The notes under the pieces: generated by a model
Database searches by the model: none
Seen by the model: only the letters and a program-made list of their open reading frames with translations
Told to the model about the DNA's origin: nothing
Shown: positions 6,946-13,728 of the stretch, one piece after another
How positions within the stretch are numbered: position 1 is the stretch's first letter
Layout of the letters: every line of letters starts with the position of its first letter
Position numbers and translations under genes: made by a program
NCBI GenBank assembly: GCA_035283845.1
Contig: DATESZ010000091.1
Location: 1 to 13,929, forward strand
Length of the DNA: 13,929 bases
From: DATESZ01 sp035283845
GTDB taxonomy: Bacteria; Desulfobacterota; Syntrophia; Syntrophales; JACQWR01
Reading direction: 5' to 3'

Positions 6946-9900
6946 ATGCAGTTAAATTATATCAAGAAAATAGCCAATTCATTAAAGACATATAAGCTGT
7001 ATTTAGGTCTTGCCCCCCAACCTGTACGAGGGCCGGCAATCATCCTTTTCCCCTTGTGTAACTGCCTCTTATGCTGCGGTCTTGCCGGCATCGTGACGGT
7101 AAAAAAGGCCCCGCCTCCACCTGACATCGATCCGGTTTTGCAGCTTGCCGAACTCTTAGAGAAAATAGGTAAGAACGACCTGCAAACCATTCTGAGCGGC
7201 TCCCTTGCGACGGAATTTTATTTAAACGGCGGCGGTTATTTAGAGGAGATGGAATGTTACGTTCGATCATTGAAGACGGACGAAAATTTTCAGCGCCTCT
7301 TTTTTAATTCCGGAAATATCAGACGTCTCAGCGATCTTGTCGGGCAAATGAAAGACTTCCTATCCCAGGAAGAAAGGCTGATCGATGAAAATGCCAGCTC
7401 TTTTTCTACCGGCAAAATGGAAACCATTAATGGCCGTCTGGTCTCGTTGCGCGACATTGTCTGGGCTGCCGGACAAGACATCCTCCGGAACGTAGAGAAA
7501 ATTGTAAAACTTTCCGGTGCAGTGGATATATGCGACATCCCGGCGGCATCCTTGAAGAAATATAAAAAGATCAATTTTCTTCTAAACTGTTTGGACCGGC
7601 TGGAAGTAAGGGGAAGGGATTCGGCAGGCGTCCATATTACCTTTACCCTTGACGCTTCCACCGGCAACCGGATACCGGATGTCCTTTCCCTCAAAGGTCT
7701 CCGGGATGAATTTTTCAAAAGGGGACGGGAAGGAGACCTGATTAATGGCTCCATCAGCCTTTCCACCCTGCCGCATATGGAAGGCGTGACGAGCGATGGG
7801 GTCTTTCTTTCTTTTACTTATAAAACATCCTCCATCGTGGGTGAACTGGGTTTAAATACGGCAAATTTAATAAAATCAATCCGGGAGGATCGGATATTTC
7901 ACGAGCTTTCCAAACTCGATACGATCTCTGATGCCGTTTGTGTCCATACCAGGTGGGCCTCTGTAGGTTCCATTACGGAGGAAAACTGTCATCCCGTAAA
8001 CAATTTTACCACCTGCGGCGACTCCTCCGACGGCGCGGGCAAATGTTCAAGAAATTATCCTTTTTACGGAAAAGGTCCCTGGACGATCAGCGTCGCGCTG
8101 AACGGCGATATTGATAACTACCAGAGCCTGAGGAACGGCCTGGAACAAGGAGAAGAGCTGATCGCCCCTGAAGTGACGACGGACACGAAGATTATTCCTT
8201 TAATCATCGAGAATTACCTGACGAGGGGGGATGATCTGAGAACCGCCTTCCGTAGAGCCGTAAACGATTTTGAAGGCTCTCACGCCATTGCCATGGTAAG
8301 CAATGTGGAACCGGACAAGGTTTTTCTTGCCCTCAGAGGCAGCGGTCAGTCCCTTTATGTGGGGATAGCCCCCGACCAGTATATCTTTTCCTCGGAACTT
8401 TACGGTATCGTCGAGGTTACGCCTTTTTTCCTTAAGATGGCAGGAGAAGGAATCCCCGAAGCCCCCTCCCCGGAGAGCGCCGGTCAGATATGCGTTCTTG
8501 ATCAGAACTCGCCGGGAGGGCTGGAAGGCATCAGCGCCTTTTCTTATGACGGTACTTTGTTGAAGTTAAAGGAAGAACAGATCCGGAAAGCCGAGATCAC
8601 GACCCGGGACATAGATCGGGGGAATTACCCCCATTACTTCCTTAAGGAGATTACAGAATCCACACTTTCGGTTAAAAAGACGCTGCGGGGCAAATATCGT
8701 ATAAACAGAAAAGAGGCCAAGAAGTCGGTGCTGTTCAATTTAGGAGAGGATGTCTTGCCTCTCGAAGTAAAAACGGCTCTTGCGGAAGGCAGTATCGCCC
8801 GGATCATGGTCATCGGCCACGGTACGGCAGCCGTGGCAGGCGAGGCAATTGCCTGCGCCATGAACAGGTATCTGGAGGGCAGCCCCATAAAGTGCGAGGC
8901 GAAAATCGCCTCGGAACTAAGCGGTTTTTGCCTCTCCGACAACCTCAGAGACACGCTGATTATCGCCATAACCCAATCGGGAACCACCACAGATACCAAC
9001 CGGGCCGTTGCCATGGCCGTGGAGCGCGGCGCCAGGGTCGTGGCTATCGTAAACAGGCGCCAATCCGATATTTGCACAAAAGCACAGGGCGTTTTCTATA
9101 CCGGCAACGGCCGGGATATCGAAATGTCCGTGGCTTCCACCAAGGCGTTCTACTCCCAGATTGTGGCCGGCCATATCCTGGCCCTCTACCTTGCCCAGTT
9201 GCTTAAAATACGCTCCGACGATTTTATCGCTGAGGAACTTGGCGCCCTCGAGCAGGCGCCGGCTCTGATGACGCGGGTGCTGGAGAAGAAGGAGCAGGTA
9301 AGGCTTTGCGTGGAAAAGACGGCCGGACAGAAAAGGCATTGGGCAGTGGTGGGAAGCGGTCCCAACAAGACGGCGGCAGATGAAATCAGGATCAAACTAA
9401 GTGAACTGTGCTATCGCACCATATCTTCCGACGTGGTGGAAAATAAAAAACACATCGATCTGTCTGCGGAACCACTGATAATCGTATGCTCGGCAGGCAA
9501 CCCGGAAACGGTGCTGGGGGATATAATCAAAGATGTGGCTATCTTCAAAGCCCACAAAGCCTGCGTCATCGTTATTGCCGATGAAGGGGAAGAAAGATTT
9601 CACGAGATCGCCGATGCGGTCATCGATGTGCCCCGGGCGCCAATGCCATTGTCCGTTATTCTTAATACCTTAGCCGGCCACCTGTGGGGTTATTTTGCCG
9701 CCTGCTATATTGATGAAGAGTCCCTGTTTTTCCGGGAATTCAGAAACCGTCTGAATATGGCCATGGCGGAACAGGTAAGAAAAAATTATTCCCTTTATGA
9801 AAAAATAGCAGACCGGGAGTTCCGGTGGATGGTTAGAGAATTCTACGCGGACTTCAACCGCCGAAGGCGGAATGGCGCCTTTTCTTTAACAAATGTCAAG

Positions 9901-10719
9901 ACAAGTTCCGATATGGTCCTTCTCCTTAAATATGCTTCAGGGGCTCTGCCGCTCGACGACTTCTGGCATGAATTTCCCGGTGAAGGGGGAGGGGGCTTCG
10001 CTTCGCCATTAGAGCTGCTGGACATTACCGTGGGGATGGCCATTGATGAGCTTTCCCGGCCGATAGACGCCATCAGACATCAGGCAAAAACAGTTACCGT
10101 AGGCACCAGCCGCAAAGAGCCCCCCCTTCATGGCGTTGTTTTTGACCTGCTGAATGAACTGGGCTTTTCTTACAAGGCCGTGACTACCAAGAATATTTTA
10201 TCCCTGACGGCACTCCAGCCGGCCATAGGGGAAATCAGGGGATATACACTCTACGATACAGACGAGCTGGATAATGAAGGGAACCCGACCGATTTGTCCA
10301 CCCTGTCCGTCAGTAAACGAGGGGGGATATCCCTTAGCTTGAAATCGCGGGTGGAGGCTTCGGGCGCCCTAATGGGAACTAAGAGGACCATCGTCAGCAC
10401 CGGACATATCTATGTTGGTTACGGAAAATCGGATAGAGCGCCTATTGTAATCATTCCTCTTTTGGAGGACAAGGCAGTAAGAAATTTGCTCCTGATTCAT
10501 GTGGTTTTCAACGAATCCCTTACGCTGAGCGAAAAGAAGGATGTCCTCGGCTATCGATACAACGACATACGCAATCTCATCAATGAATACAACCTCCCCT
10601 GGAACGACCGGCACCTGGAAAACATCCCCCTGGCGCTTCTTCTTGGCGAACCGGTGGAAGTTATTGCGGAACGCATAAGGCAGGACAGGCCGGGTATTGA
10701 GACAGAGGTAAAACAATAA
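6946..10719 (+). CDS. Giant GlmS-like protein: glutamine amidotransferase (class II) plus two SIS domains and C-terminal extension
   Basis: A 1257-residue reading frame, about twice the usual GlmS (609). GlmS makes glucosamine-6-phosphate from fructose-6-phosphate and glutamine. Ntn amidotransferase motifs: CGLAGIV with candidate nucleophile C44, RLEVRGRDSAGV (218-229), HTRWAS (334-339), ENCHP (346-350) and LNGDIDNY (385-392). The first two are split by an insertion of about 165 residues. SIS1 spans about 618-750 (GHGTAAVAG, ITQSGTTTDT, SVASTKAF). SIS2 spans about 798-910, with E820 and H836 matching the isomerase residues Glu488 and His504 of E. coli GlmS. The usual PRNLAKSVTVE end, with its catalytic Lys603, is absent, and about 320 unrecognised residues follow. 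Thr-His after TRWA is Ser-Val here. Either it is a divergent GlmS or it has another sugar or substrate. The true start is uncertain: a canonical Met-Cys-Gly start appears one base out of frame at 7071. The gap to the beta-helix gene is 40 bases. Confidence 0.83.
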   Translation: MQLNYIKKIANSLKTYKLYLGLAPQPVRGPAIILFPLCNCLLCCGLAGIVTVKKAPPPPDIDPVLQLAELLEKIGKNDLQTILSGSLATEFYLNGGGYLEEMECYVRSLKTDENFQRLFFNSGNIRRLSDLVGQMKDFLSQEERLIDENASSFSTGKMETINGRLVSLRDIVWAAGQDILRNVEKIVKLSGAVDICDIPAASLKKYKKINFLLNCLDRLEVRGRDSAGVHITFTLDASTGNRIPDVLSLKGLRDEFFKRGREGDLINGSISLSTLPHMEGVTSDGVFLSFTYKTSSIVGELGLNTANLIKSIREDRIFHELSKLDTISDAVCVHTRWASVGSITEENCHPVNNFTTCGDSSDGAGKCSRNYPFYGKGPWTISVALNGDIDNYQSLRNGLEQGEELIAPEVTTDTKIIPLIIENYLTRGDDLRTAFRRAVNDFEGSHAIAMVSNVEPDKVFLALRGSGQSLYVGIAPDQYIFSSELYGIVEVTPFFLKMAGEGIPEAPSPESAGQICVLDQNSPGGLEGISAFSYDGTLLKLKEEQIRKAEITTRDIDRGNYPHYFLKEITESTLSVKKTLRGKYRINRKEAKKSVLFNLGEDVLPLEVKTALAEGSIARIMVIGHGTAAVAGEAIACAMNRYLEGSPIKCEAKIASELSGFCLSDNLRDTLIIAITQSGTTTDTNRAVAMAVERGARVVAIVNRRQSDICTKAQGVFYTGNGRDIEMSVASTKAFYSQIVAGHILALYLAQLLKIRSDDFIAEELGALEQAPALMTRVLEKKEQVRLCVEKTAGQKRHWAVVGSGPNKTAADEIRIKLSELCYRTISSDVVENKKHIDLSAEPLIIVCSAGNPETVLGDIIKDVAIFKAHKACVIVIADEGEERFHEIADAVIDVPRAPMPLSVILNTLAGHLWGYFAACYIDEESLFFREFRNRLNMAMAEQVRKNYSLYEKIADREFRWMVREFYADFNRRRRNGAFSLTNVKTSSDMVLLLKYASGALPLDDFWHEFPGEGGGGFASPLELLDITVGMAIDELSRPIDAIRHQAKTVTVGTSRKEPPLHGVVFDLLNELGFSYKAVTTKNILSLTALQPAIGEIRGYTLYDTDELDNEGNPTDLSTLSVSKRGGISLSLKSRVEASGALMGTKRTIVSTGHIYVGYGKSDRAPIVIIPLLEDKAVRNLLLIHVVFNESLTLSEKKDVLGYRYNDIRNLINEYNLPWNDRHLENIPLALLLGEPVEVIAERIRQDRPGIETEVKQ

Positions 10720-10746
10720 AATGCAAAGTTGGCATCCGCATTTTTT
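10718..10746 (+). terminator. Weak hairpin with T run between the GlmS-like gene and pyrG
   Basis: AAAATGC (10718-10724) can pair with GCATTTT (10738-10744) around a 13-base loop, and the T run reaches 10746. The stem is 7 bp and mostly A-T, and it overlaps the stop codon of the GlmS-like gene. It could be a weak intrinsic terminator or attenuator just ahead of pyrG. An inner pairing ATGC/GCAT competes with it. No separate promoter for pyrG was found in the 48-base gap. Confidence 0.3.
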
Positions 10747-10767
10747 ATGGAATTGTCGGGAGCGAAT

Positions 10768-12375
10768 ATGAAGACGAAGTTTATTTTTGTAACTGGCGGG
10801 GTGCTCTCTTCTCTTGGCAAAGGGCTGGCTGCCGCTTCCGTGGCTGCCCTGCTTGAATGCCGGGGCCTCCGGGTGACAAACCAGAAGCTCGATCCATACA
10901 TCAATGTGGATCCCGGTACGATGAGTCCCTTCCAGCATGGTGAAGTTTTTGTTACCGATGACGGGGCGGAAACGGATTTAGATCTCGGACATTACGAACG
11001 CTTCACCTCCACCCGCATGGGAAGAGGAAACAACCTCACTACCGGCCAGGTTTATTTTTCCGTGATTTCCAAGGAACGGAGAGGGGATTACCTGGGTAAG
11101 ACGGTACAGGTAATCCCCCATATCACGAACGAAATCAAGGATTATATCAAGGCGGCGGCTAATAATTTCGACGTGGCCATCGTGGAAATAGGCGGCACCG
11201 TGGGCGACATAGAAAGCCAACCCTTTCTGGAAGCCATACGGCAGTTTCGCAACGAGGCGGGCAGACAGAATGCCATTTTCATACACCTCACCTGGGTTCC
11301 ACATATTAAGACCGCCGGTGAGGTGAAGACTAAACCCACTCAACACAGCGTTAAAGCCTTAAGAGAGATAGGCATCCAACCCGACATCCTTCTTTGCCGG
11401 ACGGAAAATTTCCTTTCCGATGAGATCAAGGCCAAGATCGCGCTTTTCTGCAATGTTGAGGTGGCGGCGGTATTTACGGCCAAAGACGTGGAATGCATAT
11501 ACGAGGTGCCCCTTCTTTTCCAGCGTGAGGGTCTTGATGAGAAGATCGTGGAATTGCTGAACATCTGGACCGGCAGGCCCCATCTGGAAGCCTGGGAAGA
11601 TGTGGTAAGCAGGGTTAAAAATCCTGCTCATGAGGTTTGCATAGCCATCGTGGGTAAATATGTAAACCTCACTGATTCCTACAAAAGCTTGAATGAGGCG
11701 CTGATCCATGGCGGTATTGCCAATGACTGCCGGGTCAATCTTTGTTTTGTAGATGCTGAGGGAATCGAAAAAGATGGGTGCGGACCACAACTAACAGATG
11801 TGGATGGAATACTGGTGCCGGGCGGCTTTGGCATCCGGGGGATCGAAGGCATGATTTGCGCCGTTCAATATGCACGGGAACAGAAAATCCCCTATTTCGG
11901 CATCTGCCTGGGGATGCAGGTTACGGTCATCGAGTATGCCAGGAATGTTGGTAGGCTTGAAGGGGCCAACAGTTCTGAATTTGATGAGAAAACTTCCTAC
12001 CCCGTAATCGATCTGCTTCCCGAGCAGAAGGCGGTCAGAGAAAAGGGCGCCTCCATGAGGCTGGGAGCCTGCCCCTGCGTTCTGGAAAAGGACTCTTTTG
12101 CCTATGAGGCTTACCGGGAGTTGGAGATCAGCGAAAGACACCGGCACCGCTATGAATTCAATAACGATTTCAAGAATATCCTCATGGAAAATGGTTTGCG
12201 TATCACCGGCAGCTCCCTCGATGGGCGTTTGGCGGAAATCGTGGAAGTCAAAGGACATCCCTGGTTTTTAGGCTGCCAGTTCCACCCGGAATTCAAATCC
12301 CGGCCCACCAGCCCGCACCCCTTGTTTACCGGTTTTATCCGGGCAGCGCTGGAGCGGAAGCTGCAAAAAAAATAA
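10768..12375 (+). CDS. pyrG: CTP synthase (glutamine-hydrolysing)
   Basis: A 535-residue CTP synthase; E. coli PyrG is 545. It aminates UTP to CTP with ATP and glutamine in the cytoplasm. The N-terminal synthetase domain shows FVTGGVLSSLGKG (P-loop, residues 7-19), KLDPYINVDPGTMSPFQHGE (40-59) and ETDLDLGHYERF (68-79). The C-terminal class I amidotransferase domain carries the nucleophile C380 in YFGICLGMQ and the His/Glu pair H506 and E508 in QFHPEF. All expected catalytic residues are present. An upstream in-frame ATG at 10729 would add 13 residues, but GGGAG at 10758-10762 is well placed for the ATG at 10768, and MKTKFIFVTGG matches the family start. It lies 48 bases after the GlmS-like gene. 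What follows is accessory DNA, so the conserved block ends here. Confidence 0.98.
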   Translation: MKTKFIFVTGGVLSSLGKGLAAASVAALLECRGLRVTNQKLDPYINVDPGTMSPFQHGEVFVTDDGAETDLDLGHYERFTSTRMGRGNNLTTGQVYFSVISKERRGDYLGKTVQVIPHITNEIKDYIKAAANNFDVAIVEIGGTVGDIESQPFLEAIRQFRNEAGRQNAIFIHLTWVPHIKTAGEVKTKPTQHSVKALREIGIQPDILLCRTENFLSDEIKAKIALFCNVEVAAVFTAKDVECIYEVPLLFQREGLDEKIVELLNIWTGRPHLEAWEDVVSRVKNPAHEVCIAIVGKYVNLTDSYKSLNEALIHGGIANDCRVNLCFVDAEGIEKDGCGPQLTDVDGILVPGGFGIRGIEGMICAVQYAREQKIPYFGICLGMQVTVIEYARNVGRLEGANSSEFDEKTSYPVIDLLPEQKAVREKGASMRLGACPCVLEKDSFAYEAYRELEISERHRHRYEFNNDFKNILMENGLRITGSSLDGRLAEIVEVKGHPWFLGCQFHPEFKSRPTSPHPLFTGFIRAALERKLQKK

Positions 12376-12393
12376 GGTAAGGAGGGTATGGCT

Positions 12394-12573
12394 ATGAACA
12401 AAATTACTAAATTTATGGGTAAGGTATGCGACAACTGTCTGTTATGTAATTATGCAAGAAAAAATCCAGATGCAGCATTTGGAAAAATGATGGCATGGCA
12501 TGGGAAATGGTGTCCTGCATGGAAGGCTCAGAAAGAGATTGAAAAAGAGAGGGATGAGGGTAAACATAGTTAG
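12394..12573 (+). CDS. Small Cys-rich conserved protein of unknown function, possibly metal-binding
   Basis: A 59-residue protein just after pyrG. Counting from the ATG at 12394, it has CDNCLLCNYARKNPD with C12, C15 and C18, then WHGKWCPAWKA with H36 and C40. Three cysteines in CX2CX2C plus a later His and Cys suggest zinc or Fe-S binding. I recognise the ARKNPD and WHGKWCP pattern from short hypothetical proteins of anaerobic deltaproteobacteria, but I know of no function. AAGGAGGG at 12379-12386 leaves only one base before an ATG at 12388, whereas the ATG at 12394 is seven bases away and preferred. Its strong ribosome site and short gap to pyrG suggest co-transcription with pyrG. Confidence 0.7.
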   Translation: MNKITKFMGKVCDNCLLCNYARKNPDAAFGKMMAWHGKWCPAWKAQKEIEKERDEGKHS

Positions 12574-12575
12574 TC

Positions 12576-12836
12576 TTGGGTATCCAGATGGCGCGCCCGG
12601 CCCTGTACGAATATTCTGTGAAGATGAAAGAATTTATTGCACGATTTACGATTGTTAATGAAAAAGAATCGACCATCAATGTCCTTATCGCCCTGATCGG
12701 GAAGTATGCCGTTTCACGTCAAAAAGTTCACGACATAAATATCGTGGCAACCATGGTTGACAACGACATTAACCATCTACTCACTTATAACGTAAAGGAT
12801 TTTAAACAGATCAGCGAGATTCAGTTATTGCTATAA
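12576..12836 (+). pseudogene. Decayed VapC-type PIN-domain toxin (C-terminal remnant)
   Basis: The C-terminal half, KYAVSRQKVHDINIVATMVD then NDINHLLTYNVKDFKQISEI, is typical of VapC/PIN-domain ribonuclease toxins: KVHDxxIVATM and HLLTYNxxDF hold the last acidic residues of the PIN active site. The frame is only 86 residues, against about 130-140 for VapC, and the N-terminal segment with the first conserved Asp is missing. The part before it (QMARPALYEYSVKMKEFIA) also looks shorter than in intact relatives, suggesting an internal deletion. No VapB gene precedes it. The frame opens at a TTG with no ribosome site. I read it as a non-functional remnant at the left edge of the accessory segment. 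Confidence 0.72.
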
Positions 12837-12968
12837 ATGGATTCCCATGATGGTGCCGGCCTTCCCCTTTTCAGTCGGTATGGCAGGAACATCGAATACC
12901 CCCAACTGCACCTCGTCACCGCGTTTTAATGCGCCTGCCGATCGAACGCCCCGGATGAGGAGCGCGCC
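12831..12968 (-). pseudogene. Possible minus-strand coding remnant, family not recognised
   Basis: Read on the minus strand, 45 codons are open from just after a TAA at 12971-12969 to a TAG at 12833-12831. The reading includes KRGDEVQLGVFDVPAIPTEK and ends GKAGTIMGIHL, which has the composition of a real protein C-terminus. No start codon with a ribosome site is present, and the frame is cut off inside the inverted repeat arm at 12947-12971. It overlaps the last six bases of the VapC remnant on the other strand. It may be the tail of a gene broken by rearrangement, or it may be chance. Confidence 0.3.
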
Positions 12969-13054
12969 TTAGCGTGTCTGCTCAATCCGGTTGATGGGCC
13001 AGATGGTCGCACTCCGGCTCACTTATTTAAGGCGCGCGCTCCTCATCCGGGGCG
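12947..13054. repeat. Inverted repeat of 25/27 bp enclosing 56 bases (MITE-like or rearrangement scar)
   Basis: The left arm at 12947-12971 begins CGCCCCGGATGAGGAGCGCG. The right arm at 13028-13054 is its reverse complement with one extra CG pair. The 56 bases between show no recognised feature, and no clear target-site duplication flanks the arms. It could be a miniature transposable element of about 108 bp, the folded end of a mobile element, or an inverted duplication: both arms, read away from the centre, encode Ala-Leu-Leu-Ile-Arg-Gly. It lies within the 284-base gap between the VapC remnant and hicB (12837-13120), which otherwise holds two further hairpins. Confidence 0.75.
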
Positions 13055-13080
13055 ATGGGCCGCCGACAGGCGGCCCATCG
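13053..13080. repeat. Perfect 12-bp hairpin, GACA loop
   Basis: CGATGGGCCGCC (13053-13064) and GGCGGCCCATCG (13069-13080) pair perfectly around GACA. It starts on the last two bases of the inverted repeat's right arm. It is very GC-rich with no following T run on either strand, so it does not look like an ordinary intrinsic terminator. Confidence 0.8.
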
Positions 13081-13094
13081 GTGGGCATCACCTG

Positions 13095-13120
13095 CCGTAA
13101 AAGCCGCCAGGCTTTTACGG
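13095..13120 (-). terminator. Perfect 11-bp hairpin directly after hicB; possible transcript end or RNA-stabilising stem
   Basis: CCGTAAAAGCC (13095-13105) and GGCTTTTACGG (13110-13120) pair perfectly around a four-base loop. On the minus strand the stem begins at the base after the hicB stop codon. No T run follows it in that direction, so it may be a processed 3' end, a stabilising stem or part of a mobile-element end, and not a classical terminator. The hairpin itself is certain; its role is not. Confidence 0.4.
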
Positions 13121-13468
13121 TCAGAGTGAATGCTCTTGTTGGGTGTTGTCTTTCAGTGCTTTATGTATCGCATCACTAACCCACACATTTAGACTTTTAC
13201 CTGCTTTTCGAGCTTCTATTGTAATATTCTTATGAAGCTCTGGCTCAACTCGTATAACGAATTTGCCAGAGTAAGGTTTTTCGGGGTCCTCGCCCCGTTG
13301 GGCACAAAAATCAAGATAATCGTCAACTGAATCCTGAAAAGCTTGTTTAAGTTCTTTTACTGTTTCACCTTCGAATGTAATCACATCTCTTAAATTGATA
13401 ACTTCGCCATGAAAGATGTTGGCATCATCATCAAATTCAACTTTTGCAGAATATACTTTATATTCCAT
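13121..13468 (-). CDS. hicB: HicB-family antitoxin
   Basis: A 115-residue HicB-type antitoxin. The N-terminal half (YKVYSAKVEFDDDANIFHGE, then VINLRDVITFEGETVKELKQ) is the RNase H-like HicB domain that binds and blocks HicA. The C-terminal part, GKFVIRVEPELHKNITIEA then RKAGKSLNVWVSDAIHKAL (residues about 68-105), is a ribbon-helix-helix DNA-binding segment, which would bind the operon's own operator. Its ATG shares one base with the hicA stop (TAATG at 13466-13470 read on the minus strand), a classic coupled toxin-first arrangement. Length and domains are complete, so the antitoxin is probably functional. A perfect hairpin begins right after the stop codon. Confidence 0.92.
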   Translation of the reverse strand: MEYKVYSAKVEFDDDANIFHGEVINLRDVITFEGETVKELKQAFQDSVDDYLDFCAQRGEDPEKPYSGKFVIRVEPELHKNITIEARKAGKSLNVWVSDAIHKALKDNTQQEHSL

Positions 13469-13722
13469 TATGGTTTCACCCCCGATTCTATTAAAAATCT
13501 TCGTACAGACTTTACAGACCCTTTGTTTATTTCTCGCGCAGGATGCGGCCGGTGAAAAACAGCGCGAACGTCATTAAGCGCTACGCGTACGCGCGATCCT
13601 TTGCCTTCGGTTAATTCAGCACCAAGTGATAGAAATAGCCCCTCAATATCATCCCATGAAATATCCGACCGCTCTGGTTTTTCAAATATTTTCTGTAGCA
13701 TCTGCCGTTGCTTTTTATTCAT
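13468..13722 (-). CDS. hicA: HicA-family toxin (mRNA interferase-like)
   Basis: An 84-residue HicA-type toxin, a double-stranded RNA-binding-fold ribonuclease in characterised members; it cleaves mRNA when HicB is lost. The core reads GLFLSLGAELTEGKGSRVRV then NDVRAVFHRPHPAREINKGS, and the end VKSVRRFLIESGV. Many HicA proteins have a catalytic His in a GSHH or GSNH motif; here that position is GSRV. The candidate histidines are H57 and H60 in FHRPHP, as I recall for a common sister subfamily. The ATG has no ribosome site; the predicted transcription start falls on or next to it, which suggests leaderless translation. It is the first gene of hicAB. Confidence 0.88.
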   Translation of the reverse strand: MNKKQRQMLQKIFEKPERSDISWDDIEGLFLSLGAELTEGKGSRVRVALNDVRAVFHRPHPAREINKGSVKSVRRFLIESGVKP

Positions 13723-13728
13723 AGGGAT

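Noticed and set aside
10729..10767. Thirteen-residue N-terminal extension of PyrG
   Set aside because: The upstream ATG lies in the possible hairpin and lacks a ribosome site, while the ATG at 10768 has one and matches the family start.
13138..13144. GTTGGGT matching the integron attC core GTTRRRY near the hairpins
   Set aside because: No matching RYYYAAC (ACCCAAC) partner lies within normal attC distance, the site is inside the hicB coding region, and no integrase is visible.
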